Origin: an uncultured Clostridia bacterium
GTDB lineage: Bacteria > Bacillota > Clostridia > Oscillospirales > Ruminococcaceae
Length of the DNA: 64,000 nucleotides
Direction of reading: 5' to 3'
Assembly (NCBI GenBank): GCA_947627465.1
Contig: CANQWD010000009.1
Span: 1-64,000, forward strand
Under the pieces are notes generated by a model. It worked only from the letters and a program-made list of their open reading frames with translations, had not been told where the DNA came from and searched no databases. A program made the position numbers and the translations under genes. Below, piece by piece: positions 1 through 9,705 of this stretch; position 1 is the stretch's first letter, and the number at the start of each line of letters is the position of its first letter.

Positions 1-58
1 TTTTTCTATCTTCATACTTTATATTATACACTATAATTCCTATTTTGTAAAGTGAGTT

Positions 59-643
59 TTAAATGCTGTTGGTCTGTTCCCAAGACGCTTTCGCCGTCAG
101 ACGCTGATAAACGCTTTGGCAAAAAGAGCCTTGCTTTGAATAATAATACATTCCGCCGCCGTATAAATGTCCTTTTTCGCTGTCGGATTGCAACGTCAGA
201 TCGTCGCCCGTATCGCTTTCGACTTTTTTCGGAGTTTCCTTGAAAAGACTTCGCAGCTGCTCCTCGGTGAAAACCTTGTTTTTATGCTTGTATATTTTCG
301 CGGAAGTCGTCATTGTCGGCGGAGCGGATATGTTGTCAACCACCGAGCCGTTGTTAAGTGAAACGTTTTCCGAATTCGCGGAATTTCCCGCGCCGCTTGA
401 GCTGTTTTCGCCGATCGTGCTGTTCACGGGCGCGTTAGTCGCCGAATGCATAAGTTTCGGTAAAACGATAACTCCCGCCGTAATAACACATGCCGCAGCA
501 GCGGATGATAACGCGATTTTCCACGTAAACATACGTCTTGCCGGGCGTGCGGTAACGGGACGGCTCGGGTCAAACTCCCATGCGTCGCGTATCATATCGT
601 CGTCAATTTGATCGATAATATCAAAAATATCTTCAGTTTTCAT
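59..643 (-). CDS. putative anti-sigma factor-like single-pass membrane protein
   Basis: ORF with one TM segment (ALSSAAAACVITAGVIVLP), 4-nt overlap with the sigma factor gene upstream. Confidence 0.6.
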   Translation of the reverse strand: MKTEDIFDIIDQIDDDMIRDAWEFDPSRPVTARPARRMFTWKIALSSAAAACVITAGVIVLPKLMHSATNAPVNSTIGENSSSGAGNSANSENVSLNNGSVVDNISAPPTMTTSAKIYKHKNKVFTEEQLRSLFKETPKKVESDTGDDLTLQSDSEKGHLYGGGMYYYSKQGSFCQSVYQRLTAKASWEQTNSI

Positions 644-1206
644 AGTTCGTATCCCTCCTCGTTAAGATACTTTTTCAATTTTTTGCGCGTGCGGCTGAGT
701 ATCGCACGCACGTTGCCTTCACGTAAGTTTAAACGATTGGCAATCTCGGAATTCGTGTAACAGTACCAATACCGCAGAATAAATACGTCGCGGCTGACGT
801 TTGGCAGTTCCCGCAGATACTCGTTCACCACGCGGATTATCTCCTTGGTCTCGGCAGCGTTTTCAACGTTCGACCCGTCCGAGATAAGCTCGGAAAGCTC
901 GTCGAATATAAGCGGAATTTCGTTATTGCCGCGTTTTTGCGCCTGCTCCGATTTAACGCGGTTCAGTGTGCAGTGCTTGGCTATTCTTCCCAGAAACGCT
1001 CCGAGTGCCGCGGGGCGCTGCGGCGGTATGCTTTCCCACGCTTTCATATATGTATCGTTTACGATATCATCGGCTTCTTCGGCATTTTTCACGATGTTCA
1101 ACGCGATAGCCTTGCAGTAGCCGCCGTATTTTTTTGCGGCTTCCGAAATACCTTGCTCGTTTCCGTCGAAAAACAGCTGCACGATCTCACTGTCGTTCAT
1201 ATCCAT
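640..1206 (-). CDS. RNA polymerase sigma factor, ECF/sigma-70 family
   Basis: NAEEADDIVNDTYMKAWE region 2 and RDVFILRYWYCYTNSEIANRLNLREGNVRAILSRTRKKLKKYL region 4 motifs. Confidence 0.9.
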   Translation of the reverse strand: MDMNDSEIVQLFFDGNEQGISEAAKKYGGYCKAIALNIVKNAEEADDIVNDTYMKAWESIPPQRPAALGAFLGRIAKHCTLNRVKSEQAQKRGNNEIPLIFDELSELISDGSNVENAAETKEIIRVVNEYLRELPNVSRDVFILRYWYCYTNSEIANRLNLREGNVRAILSRTRKKLKKYLNEEGYEL

Positions 1207-1308
1207 CCCCCCTCTACATAAAAAGACAATTTTTAGACGGATTTGTTACATGAGTATAAAATTTATGTGTTCGTTCAATTTACAGAAAACTTCGCAACAG
1301 CCGTAAAA

Positions 1309-1334
1309 AAGCGCTCCCCGATTTGGAGAGCGCC
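1309..1334 (-). terminator. intrinsic terminator downstream of MCP gene
   Basis: gcgctccccgatttggagagcgc hairpin followed by T-run on minus strand. Confidence 0.6.
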
Positions 1335-1393
1335 TGCTTTATGAACTTGTCGGTTTAACGACTAAATACATTGTTAATTTGTGTGGTGCTGCC

Positions 1394-3241
1394 TTAAACC
1401 ATGGAAAGCAGTTTTCCGGTTTCATCGGTCATGCGCTGAGAAACCTGTTCGGTGTTCTCGGAGATCTGTACGCTGCGTTCGATAACATTTGCGATCTTCT
1501 CAAGACCCGCCACGGCTTCATCAACTACCGAAACGTTCTGCCGAACCATTTCGGAGATATTCTTGACGCTGTTGCCCGTCTTTTCAATTCCCTGCGCCAT
1601 AATGGTAAACTGCTCGGAAGTACGCGCTGTAATGCGTTTGCCCTCCTCGACCGCGTGAATTGAACTGTTTATCAGCTCGCCCGTTTCCTTGGCGGCGTTT
1701 GCACTCTGTGCAGCCAAAGCGCCGACCTGTCCCGCCACGACCGCGAAGCCCTTGCCCGCTTCGCCCGCGCGCGCAGCCTCAATAGAAGCGTTTATCGAAA
1801 GGATATTGGTTTGCTCCGCAATAGAATTGATCTTTCCAATGATCTGTTCGATCTCTTTGGAAGTGCTGCTTATCTTGTCGATCGATTTCTCCAGTTCTTC
1901 CATTTGCTGCTTACCCGCGTGCATAGTACCCATGGTGCTTTCGGTGTCGTTTGCAACCTCAATGGTACTGTCGGCGCTGCTGTTCAATTCACTTACGAGC
2001 TTATCCATAATGGAACGAAGCTCCGTGAGCGTGTTCTCCTGCTCCGCCGTACCCTCGTGGATAGCATGTGCGTTATCGAGCGTTTCGAGAGACACCGTTT
2101 CCAAATTTCCGCAAACCGCTTTTATGTTTTCAATATTCTCCTGTTGGATTTCAACAAGCTTTTTGTTTTCTTCCATACGGTGGGTTATGCCATTCACCAT
2201 ATTGTTGATACTGTCGGAAAGCTTGCTGAATTCGTCGTTTCCTCTTTCATCGACTACAACGGAGAAATCGCCCGCCGATATTTTCTCAGTATCTTTTACG
2301 ATATTCAAAATGCCCGAAATAATGTTCCTTTCAACCATTTTGTTCAGTGCAAGCTCCATAACGCTGAATATCACAAGCATTATTCCTGCCATAACAAGCG
2401 ATTGTACGGTTCTCGCTTTAAAGTATTCGCTGTCGGGCAAAAACGCGCCGATTGTAATGTCGCCAATACTGCGCGTTGTGTAATGTCCCTTCACCCCGTT
2501 CACCTTGGAGCTTAATTTGCCGACCTTTGAGGTCTTGATGCCTACCTCCTCCGCCTTTTTGCCGATAAGCGCTTCGTCCTTATGCGCGACAAGCACGCCG
2601 TCCTTATCGTAAGCGAACAGATAGCCGTTTTTGCCGTATTCTATCTCCTTAAGGGCTACCGCAGTGTCCGTTGAAGCGATAACTTCCTCTAAGTACTGCG
2701 GCATAATTCCGATTTGCACAAAACCCGCCGCGTCCTTTCTCGCAACGCCCGCATACTGGATAATAACGCCCTCAGCGGAGTTTGCCTGCGGTTCTTGAAC
2801 GATTTCAAGGGTCGGATCTTTGACTATTTTCATAAACTCTGCGGATTGTTCGCCAGAGTTCATATCAAAGCCGACATACGCGTCAACGGTGCTCTGTGTA
2901 ATAATACCGTTTTCGTCAATAATATGTAATTCGTTTACAGACAAGTCCGCCATGATTTTATTCAGCTTATCGGCGTCCTTTGCAGTCTCGGGATCGAGAT
3001 AGAGCATATCCGCAAACGCGCGCGCTTTGGCTAAGCTGTTGTTTGAAACACTCTTGGTAAACTGCTCTACGCTGTATTCGTCGCCCGTAATTTTAAGCTG
3101 TGCCGAATCGAGTTTGGCTTCGGCGATATTGGTGTTGTTGCTTACGCACACCAACGACTGCAGTGCGAAAATCGACATAATCGCCAAGATCAGTCCCACC
3201 GCCATATAGATCACTACTCTTTTGCTAAACTGCTTCTTCAT
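1394..3241 (-). CDS. methyl-accepting chemotaxis protein
   Basis: N-terminal TM, periplasmic sensor, HAMP, MCP signalling hairpin IEQIIGKINSIAEQTNILSINASIEAARAGEAGKGFAVVAGQVGALAAQS. Confidence 0.95.
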   Translation of the reverse strand: MKKQFSKRVVIYMAVGLILAIMSIFALQSLVCVSNNTNIAEAKLDSAQLKITGDEYSVEQFTKSVSNNSLAKARAFADMLYLDPETAKDADKLNKIMADLSVNELHIIDENGIITQSTVDAYVGFDMNSGEQSAEFMKIVKDPTLEIVQEPQANSAEGVIIQYAGVARKDAAGFVQIGIMPQYLEEVIASTDTAVALKEIEYGKNGYLFAYDKDGVLVAHKDEALIGKKAEEVGIKTSKVGKLSSKVNGVKGHYTTRSIGDITIGAFLPDSEYFKARTVQSLVMAGIMLVIFSVMELALNKMVERNIISGILNIVKDTEKISAGDFSVVVDERGNDEFSKLSDSINNMVNGITHRMEENKKLVEIQQENIENIKAVCGNLETVSLETLDNAHAIHEGTAEQENTLTELRSIMDKLVSELNSSADSTIEVANDTESTMGTMHAGKQQMEELEKSIDKISSTSKEIEQIIGKINSIAEQTNILSINASIEAARAGEAGKGFAVVAGQVGALAAQSANAAKETGELINSSIHAVEEGKRITARTSEQFTIMAQGIEKTGNSVKNISEMVRQNVSVVDEAVAGLEKIANVIERSVQISENTEQVSQRMTDETGKLLSMV

Positions 3242-3288
3242 ACTCTAATACTCCCTTACTCCCTTTTTTTCATTACTAATAATATACT

Positions 3289-3354
3289 AAGGAAGCCCTA
3301 ATTAAATCGGATGCACGTGATCTTCACACCCCGATTTAATTAACGCTTTCCTAA
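3289..3354. repeat. inverted repeat, aaggaagc..taattaaatcgg arms
   Basis: imperfect ~20 bp arms aaggaagccctaattaaatcgg / ccgatttaattaacgctttcctaa; related hairpin at 24302-24334. Confidence 0.6.
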
Positions 3355-3517
3355 TTTAAGTAATAAAGTTTCGCTGTAAGTTTGTTGTGCTGTTTTTATT
3401 ATACCATAATAATATCAAATTTGCAAGTACAATTTCCATATTTTAAAATTTTGAGCAAAAGCATCAAGGAAATTTGTGCAAAATAACAAAGTTCAAACTT
3501 AAACTGCGGAAAAAAAT

Positions 3518-3543
3518 CCCGCTGCCGTGAAACATGGCAGCGG
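3518..3543 (-). terminator. intrinsic terminator
   Basis: ccgctgccgtg-aaa-catggcagcgg hairpin followed by T-run on minus strand. Confidence 0.6.
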
Positions 3544-3595
3544 AAGGATAAGGCACTTTTAAAAACTATGATTTTCTTCTTTTATAATTTGTATT

Positions 3596-3630
3596 TAGTT
3601 CTCCGCCACGCTTCGCGTGGCGGAGAACTA
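3596..3630. repeat. 16-bp perfect inverted repeat with 3-nt loop
   Basis: tagttctccgccacgc ttc gcgtggcggagaacta. Confidence 0.85.
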
Positions 3631-3675
3631 AGAGAAATGATGGTTTTAGGTTGACTTAAGTTTATTTCCAAAAAT

Positions 3676-5445
3676 TCACTCGCTCTGCGCCGTATAGAGC
3701 CTGAAATAATCTCCGCGCTTTTCCATAAGTTCATCGTGAGTGCCGCTTTCGGTTATGCCCTTGTTTGAAACGTACATAATGCGGTCGCAGCTGCGGATAG
3801 TCGAAAGACGGTGCGCGATTATAAAGCTGGTGCGGTTTTTCAGCAGATGATTTAAAGCGTTTTGCAGGTCGCGTTCGGTTTTCGCGTCGATAGAACTTGT
3901 CGCCTCGTCGAGAACGAGTATCTTCGGGTCGGCGACTATCGTCCGCGCGAACGCGATAAGCTGCTTCTGCCCTTGCGAAAGCCCGCCGCCGCGCTCGCGA
4001 ACAACGGTGTTATAACCGTCCTTTTGGCTCATTATGTAGTCGTCTATGCCGACTATTTTGCACGCCGCGCGGCACTCTTCAAGAGTAGCGTCCAATTTTC
4101 CGTAGCGAATGTTATCGAGCAGAGTTCCGCTGAATATAAAGCTGTCCTGGAGCATTATCCCCATTTGACTTCGCAGGCTTTTCAGCGTTACCTGCGAGAT
4201 GTCGCTGTCGTCAATACGAACCGCGCCGCCGTTCAAGTTGTAAAACCGCGAAATGAGGTTGACTATCGTGGTCTTGCCGGCGCCCGTAGGACCCACCAGC
4301 GCTATACTCTGCCCCGCTTTTACGTCGAACGACAGGTTTTCGAGAATGTTCATGCCTTCTTCGTAAGCGAACGTCACGTTTTCAAAATGCACGTCGCCCT
4401 TTATCGGCGGCATTTCTTTCGCGTTTTCAATATCGTGAACGTCGATAGGCTCGTCCATCATCTCGAAAATGCGCTCGAGATACGCCACGGCGTTTATCAC
4501 GGTGTTCATAAGATTGGAAAGGTTCATCAGCGGCTGCCAAAAACGCGCGGTGTAATCCGTCATTGCGAGGATAGTTCCGAGCGTGAGCGTCCCGCGAAAT
4601 CCAAACAGCCCCACCGCGTAAATAGCCGCGCTTACCACTATCCCGATAACGTCCGTTGTCGGCCACACCATATTGGAGTAGCTCACCGCGCTCATCCAGT
4701 CCTTGCGGTAGGCTTTGGCAAGGCGGTCGTGAATTTCCTCGTTTTCCTCCTCACGCACGAACATCTGTGATATCTTCGCGCCGACTATGTTCTCGTGCTG
4801 ATAAGCGGCAAGGTTGGAACTTTTGTTTGAAACGCGCTGCCAAGCCTTGCGCTGCTTGTTCTTAATTAACATCATCACCGCGAAATAAACGGGCAATCCG
4901 CAAAGAGTTACCAAAGCCAGCTGCCAGCTTACAATGAACATGAATATCGTGATAAAAATAAGGTTGAACACCTCGAGGACGAGGTTCACCAAGCCGTTCG
5001 TCATCAAGTCCGCGAGAGCGTTTATGTAATTGATTATGCGCGTGAGTATCTTTCCGTGCGGACGGCTGTCGTAGTAATCAAACGAGAGCTGCTGCAAATG
5101 CTCGAACAAGTCCTTTCGGATATCGTAAACTATGTTCTGCCCCGCTTCAGTCATCAGTTGGGAGCGTTTTTTCGTCAAAAGAACGCTGACGATTATGCAC
5201 AGCAACACCGCCGCGCCGCTCAGCAGAAGCTTCGGGATATCCTCGGAGCTTGTCATGTAATTATCCACGGCGTTCTGTACGATAAGCGGCGATAAAAGTC
5301 CTATCACCGCCGCGAATGTGCTCAAAATCATTGCCGCGGCTATCTTTCCCTTATACCGCGCCGCGTATTTCAGTGAACGCTTCAAATGCCGCGCGTCGAA
5401 CGGGGTCTCCAAGACTTCGTCCACATCGAATTTATTACGAGCCAC
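3676..5445 (-). CDS. ABC transporter ATP-binding/permease protein (exporter half-transporter)
   Basis: 6-TM domain; Walker A GPTGAGKTT; LSQGQKQ signature; Walker B ILVLDEATSSID. Confidence 0.95.
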   Translation of the reverse strand: MARNKFDVDEVLETPFDARHLKRSLKYAARYKGKIAAAMILSTFAAVIGLLSPLIVQNAVDNYMTSSEDIPKLLLSGAAVLLCIIVSVLLTKKRSQLMTEAGQNIVYDIRKDLFEHLQQLSFDYYDSRPHGKILTRIINYINALADLMTNGLVNLVLEVFNLIFITIFMFIVSWQLALVTLCGLPVYFAVMMLIKNKQRKAWQRVSNKSSNLAAYQHENIVGAKISQMFVREEENEEIHDRLAKAYRKDWMSAVSYSNMVWPTTDVIGIVVSAAIYAVGLFGFRGTLTLGTILAMTDYTARFWQPLMNLSNLMNTVINAVAYLERIFEMMDEPIDVHDIENAKEMPPIKGDVHFENVTFAYEEGMNILENLSFDVKAGQSIALVGPTGAGKTTIVNLISRFYNLNGGAVRIDDSDISQVTLKSLRSQMGIMLQDSFIFSGTLLDNIRYGKLDATLEECRAACKIVGIDDYIMSQKDGYNTVVRERGGGLSQGQKQLIAFARTIVADPKILVLDEATSSIDAKTERDLQNALNHLLKNRTSFIIAHRLSTIRSCDRIMYVSNKGITESGTHDELMEKRGDYFRLYTAQSE

Positions 5446-5456
5446 TTTTCCTCACC

Positions 5457-7196
5457 TCACTTTTGCAAGTCGTAGACCTCTTTATAGTAGCCATTCTGAC
5501 AAATAAGCTCGTTGTGAGTTCCCTGCTGAATTACAGTGCCGTTTTTCATAACGATTATCTTGTCGGCAAATTTTGTCGTTGAAATCCTTTGCGCCACTAT
5601 TATTTTGGTGCACGGGAAGTCGAGGCTTTTTAAAGCGCCTTGAATGTGCTTTTCGGTCTCCAGATCGAGCGCAGAGGTCGTGTCGTCGAGAATAAGCACC
5701 GCGGGCTTGACGTTAAGGGCGCGCGCAAGCGAAATTCGCTGCCGCTGTCCGCCCGAAAGCCCCACGCCGCGCTCTCCGACTATCGTTTCGTAGCCGTCGG
5801 AGAGTTTGCGGATAAATCCGTCCGCGTCCGCAAGCCGCGCCGACTCGTAAACCTGCTCCTCTGGACAGTCGGAGTCGCCGTATGCAATGTTGCCGTCTAT
5901 CGTGTCGGAATACAGGAACACATCCTGCGTCGCCGTGCCGATGTTTTTTCTCAGTTGGTCGAGTTTGAGCATACGCACGTCCGTGCCGTCCACTTTTACC
6001 GAACCGCCCGTCACGTCGTAAATTCTCGGGATAAGTTCGGTGAGAAGCGTTTTTCCCGCGCCCGTCTCCCCCATTATCGCGACCGTTTCACCCGGGTTTA
6101 CGGTAAACGAAACGTTTTTCAAAACGTCTTTGCCGCCGAGATTTAAACTAACGTTGTCAAATTCCACCTTGCCGTTGAAGCGTTCGGGCTTGTCGACAGC
6201 GTCGGCGCGCGTTACAATTCTCGGAGAGCCGTAGTATATCTCGACTATCTTCTGCGCGGAAGCCGTAAAAGACTGCCAATCGTTGATTATCGTGCCAAGC
6301 TGGCGCATTGGGTTGGTCATAGTCCAGATAAGTCCCGAAAAGGATATGTACTGTCCCAAAGTAATTCTGCCGTTTATTACGAACAGACCGCCGAAAACCA
6401 ACATCACCACCGAGATAGCCTGCGCCGTTATCTCCTCGAACGGGAAATATTTGAACCACGTGAAAGCCGCGTCTTTAGACGACTCGCGGAAGTCCGCCGA
6501 GAGCTTGTCGAATTTTTTGTTTTCGTAGTCCTCCCGCGCGAACGCTTTCACGACACGGTTTCCCGAGATATTTTCCTCGGCGGCGGTGTTGAGGTCGGAA
6601 AGCTTCTCGCGCTTGTCGCGGAACTTCGGCGCGACAGCCTTTTGGAAGTTATACGCGATAATCAAAATCACGGGAGTAAGCGCGATAAGGCACAGCGCCA
6701 TAAGAGGGTCCATTGTAAAGAAAAAGATTATCGAAGCGGTGAGCATTACTATACACTCGATAACTACGCGGATTATCCACGCCACGGAGTGCCGCACCAT
6801 ATCGAGGTCGCCCGAAACACGCGTCATAATGTCGCCCGTGCGGTAGAGGTCGTAGAATTTAGCGTCCTGATTTTCGATATTCTTGAAAACCACCGCGCGT
6901 ATTTTATAAATCATGTGCTGCGAGGCTTTTTCATACCGCATTGTGGAAAAGTAGGAAAGTCCGGCGCGCAAAAACGTAAAGCCCACCATTGCTATCAAAA
7001 GCCAGATCAGAACGTCGGGCTTTTCGTCGAGATTTTGCTTTGCATTCTCTCCGACTATGTAATTATCCGCGATATAACCCGTTATCCGCGGCGAAATAAT
7101 GAACATCGACTGCGAAATTACAGTACAGATAAGCCCGCAGATATAAGCCCCGCGAGCGCCCCGCATATTCTTCCACAACCACCTTAACAAATACAT
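5457..7196 (-). CDS. ABC transporter ATP-binding/permease protein (exporter half-transporter)
   Basis: Walker A GETGAGKT; LSGGQRQR; Walker B VLILDDTTSALD; paired with 3676-5445. Confidence 0.95.
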   Translation of the reverse strand: MYLLRWLWKNMRGARGAYICGLICTVISQSMFIISPRITGYIADNYIVGENAKQNLDEKPDVLIWLLIAMVGFTFLRAGLSYFSTMRYEKASQHMIYKIRAVVFKNIENQDAKFYDLYRTGDIMTRVSGDLDMVRHSVAWIIRVVIECIVMLTASIIFFFTMDPLMALCLIALTPVILIIAYNFQKAVAPKFRDKREKLSDLNTAAEENISGNRVVKAFAREDYENKKFDKLSADFRESSKDAAFTWFKYFPFEEITAQAISVVMLVFGGLFVINGRITLGQYISFSGLIWTMTNPMRQLGTIINDWQSFTASAQKIVEIYYGSPRIVTRADAVDKPERFNGKVEFDNVSLNLGGKDVLKNVSFTVNPGETVAIMGETGAGKTLLTELIPRIYDVTGGSVKVDGTDVRMLKLDQLRKNIGTATQDVFLYSDTIDGNIAYGDSDCPEEQVYESARLADADGFIRKLSDGYETIVGERGVGLSGGQRQRISLARALNVKPAVLILDDTTSALDLETEKHIQGALKSLDFPCTKIIVAQRISTTKFADKIIVMKNGTVIQQGTHNELICQNGYYKEVYDLQK

Positions 7197-7338
7197 AGAA
7201 ACCCGCCCCCATTAACGGCTCTTTTTACCTTTCGATATTTTCCCCGCCGTGGGCGGGCAAAATATCGAAATTCCGCATTGCCTATATTATAGCATACATT
7301 TTCTAAATTGCAAGGACGGAGTTTTTCACAAAGTTTTC

Positions 7339-7698
7339 TCAACCGTTTTGTGCAAGTTCACGGTCGTGCAGCTTCTCCACCTTAAAGTAGTATTGATACA
7401 TCTTCTGCACGGAATTTTCCAGAAAATAGTAGTGCTTTATGTAAGCCGCCAGCATTACCAAAAACAGCACGGTAAGCAGCAGTATTCCCACGCCGCCGAC
7501 GTTCAAATAAAGAATAAGCGACAGCATGAAAAACACCCCGAACGACATCGTGACTATAAGATGTATAAGCCGCTCGTGCTGATAAAACGCAATTCTTTGA
7601 AGCATTTCCGCACGGAATATCAACAGTTCCTCGGTCGTGTGCTCCACGGAGAAAAACTGCTCCAGTAACTCAAGATACGCTCTTATTTGCTTAGTCAT
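7339..7698 (-). CDS. hypothetical small membrane protein
   Basis: two hydrophobic segments, overlaps start of downstream-transcribed ABC-F neighbour. Confidence 0.6.
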   Translation of the reverse strand: MTKQIRAYLELLEQFFSVEHTTEELLIFRAEMLQRIAFYQHERLIHLIVTMSFGVFFMLSLILYLNVGGVGILLLTVLFLVMLAAYIKHYYFLENSVQKMYQYYFKVEKLHDRELAQNG

Positions 7699-9595
7699 TA
7701 TAACCCTCCAATTCCGCGGAAGCCGTTTCCCAATCCTCCATTGCCGTTTCCTGCTCCAAACGCAGGCTCTCTATTTCCTCCGAAAGCTCCATTGCCTTTT
7801 GATAATCGGCAAGCGCGGAAAGCTCCTCGGTTTTGGAATTTATAAGCTCGTCCAGTTCCTCAATTCGCTTTTCCGCTCTGCTTATTCGCGTATTAAGCTT
7901 GCGGCGTTCGCTCTCGCGCTCCTTTTTTTGCTTATAATCAAGTGCGTTTTCCGAAATCTTAGGCTTCTCCGAAACGACCTGTTCAGCGGCGCTCTGCTGT
8001 TTTTCCAAATAAAAATCGTAGTTGCCGAGATAACCCTCCGCGCCGCTCGGGGTTAGCTTATAAAGGCGGCTTGCCAGCTTGTTTATCAAGTAACGGTCGT
8101 GCGAGATGATGAACAGCGTGCCGTCGTAGCCGAGCAGCGCGTTTTCCAAAGCCTCGCAGCTTGTGATGTCAAGGTGATTGGTCGGCTCGTCGAGAAGCAG
8201 AAAATTCGCGCCCGAAAGCATTAGCTTCAAAAGCGCTACGCGCGCCCGTTCGCCGCCCGAAAGCTCCGATATCAGCTTGTAGATGTCGTCGCCCTTAAAG
8301 AGAAACGCGGCAAGCGCCGTCCGCACCTCGGTCTCCGTCATTTTCGGGTAAGCGTCCCACACCTCGTCCAGCGCGGATTTGCTCTCGGTAAGTCCGCGCT
8401 GCGCCTGATCGAAATAGCCGACCCGGACTCTTGTTCCCATTTTGAACTCGCCGATGTCGGGCTTGTACTGCTCGGTAAGCACTTTAAACAGCGAAGTTTT
8501 TCCGCAGCCGTTGTCGCCTATCAAGAAAACGCGTTCGCCGCGCTTTATCTCGATGTTGACGTTTCGGAAAAGCTGCTTTCCGTCAAATCCGAGCGCGAGA
8601 TTTTTCGCCGTCAGCACGTCGTTGCCCGAGCCGTCCGCCGCGTGAAACGCGAATTTTATCGCTTCGGGCGCGTTCTCGGGCTTTTCGAGAGTTTCTTCCA
8701 AACGGTCTATCTGCTTCTGCTTTGAAGCGATCGTCACGTAATTGTGAGCTTGGTTCCAACGCTTTTGCTGCTCGATAATTCCCTCGACGCGCTTTATCTC
8801 TTTCACGGTCGAATCGTAGACCTTTTGCCGCCGCTCAAGATCTTCCTCTTTTAACTTCAAGAAGCGCGTATAATTGCCCTTGTAGTCGTGAATTTTGCGG
8901 TTTTCAAGCTCCAACGTGCGCTCTGTCACCTTATCGAGAAAATAGCGGTCGTGCGAAATTACGATATAAGCGCCGCGGTAATCGGCGAGGAATTTTTCAA
9001 GCCACTCCACCGACCGAATGTCCAAGTGATTAGTCGGCTCGTCGAGAAGAAGCAGATCGGCGTTTGAAAGCAGCAGCTTCGCAAGCTGAAGTTTGCTGCG
9101 CTGTCCTCCGCTCAAAACGCTCACGGAAAGGTTGAAATCGCTCTCCGAGAAGCCCAGTCCCGCAAGCGCCGAAGCAGTGCGGCTTTTATAGGTAAGCCCG
9201 CCCTCGCGCTCGAAACGCTCTTGAAGCTCGGTTTGCCGCGCGATCGTTTCTGGGGAGCTGTCGCCGAGATCTATTTTGTCGTGCAGCTCCTCAAGCTCCA
9301 GCTCCATATCGTCCAATTCGGAGAATAATGTCAGCGCTTCGCCGTAAAGCGTTTTGTCGCTGTCCTTGCACGCGAACTGCTCCATAAAGCCTATCTTCAC
9401 GCCGCCCGCGATATGAACGCTCCCCTCGTCGGGCGTATGTTCGCCTTTCAAGAGTTTAAACAGCGTCGTCTTGCCGCTGCCGTTTACGCCGACAAACCCT
9501 ATTTTCTCGCCGTCGTACACCTCGAACGTCACATCCGAAAACAGCGTTCTGTCCGCGAAAGACATCGCGATGTTGTTTAATCCCAATAGCAGCAT
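7691..9595 (-). CDS. ABC-F family ATP-binding cassette protein
   Basis: two NBDs (GVNGSGKTT, GDNGCGKTS), LSGGQRSKLQLAKLL and LSGGERARVALLKLM, no TM domain, C-terminal coiled coil. Confidence 0.92.
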   Translation of the reverse strand: MLLLGLNNIAMSFADRTLFSDVTFEVYDGEKIGFVGVNGSGKTTLFKLLKGEHTPDEGSVHIAGGVKIGFMEQFACKDSDKTLYGEALTLFSELDDMELELEELHDKIDLGDSSPETIARQTELQERFEREGGLTYKSRTASALAGLGFSESDFNLSVSVLSGGQRSKLQLAKLLLSNADLLLLDEPTNHLDIRSVEWLEKFLADYRGAYIVISHDRYFLDKVTERTLELENRKIHDYKGNYTRFLKLKEEDLERRQKVYDSTVKEIKRVEGIIEQQKRWNQAHNYVTIASKQKQIDRLEETLEKPENAPEAIKFAFHAADGSGNDVLTAKNLALGFDGKQLFRNVNIEIKRGERVFLIGDNGCGKTSLFKVLTEQYKPDIGEFKMGTRVRVGYFDQAQRGLTESKSALDEVWDAYPKMTETEVRTALAAFLFKGDDIYKLISELSGGERARVALLKLMLSGANFLLLDEPTNHLDITSCEALENALLGYDGTLFIISHDRYLINKLASRLYKLTPSGAEGYLGNYDFYLEKQQSAAEQVVSEKPKISENALDYKQKKERESERRKLNTRISRAEKRIEELDELINSKTEELSALADYQKAMELSEEIESLRLEQETAMEDWETASAELEGYND

Positions 9596-9705
9596 AGCAT
9601 TTCTCCCTAAAAAATTCCGAATTTCTCAGTCTTTCCCGCCGTTGTCGGCGAAAACGTCCGGTCTTTATCAACATTCTCCCCGCCGCAGCGGGGAGAATTG
9701 AAATA

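Noticed and set aside
3862-4770. Long antisense ORF (302 aa) opposite the ABC exporter, and similar antisense ORFs throughout
   Set aside because: Arg/His-rich translations opposite well-supported genes, a GC/codon artefact of the other strand.
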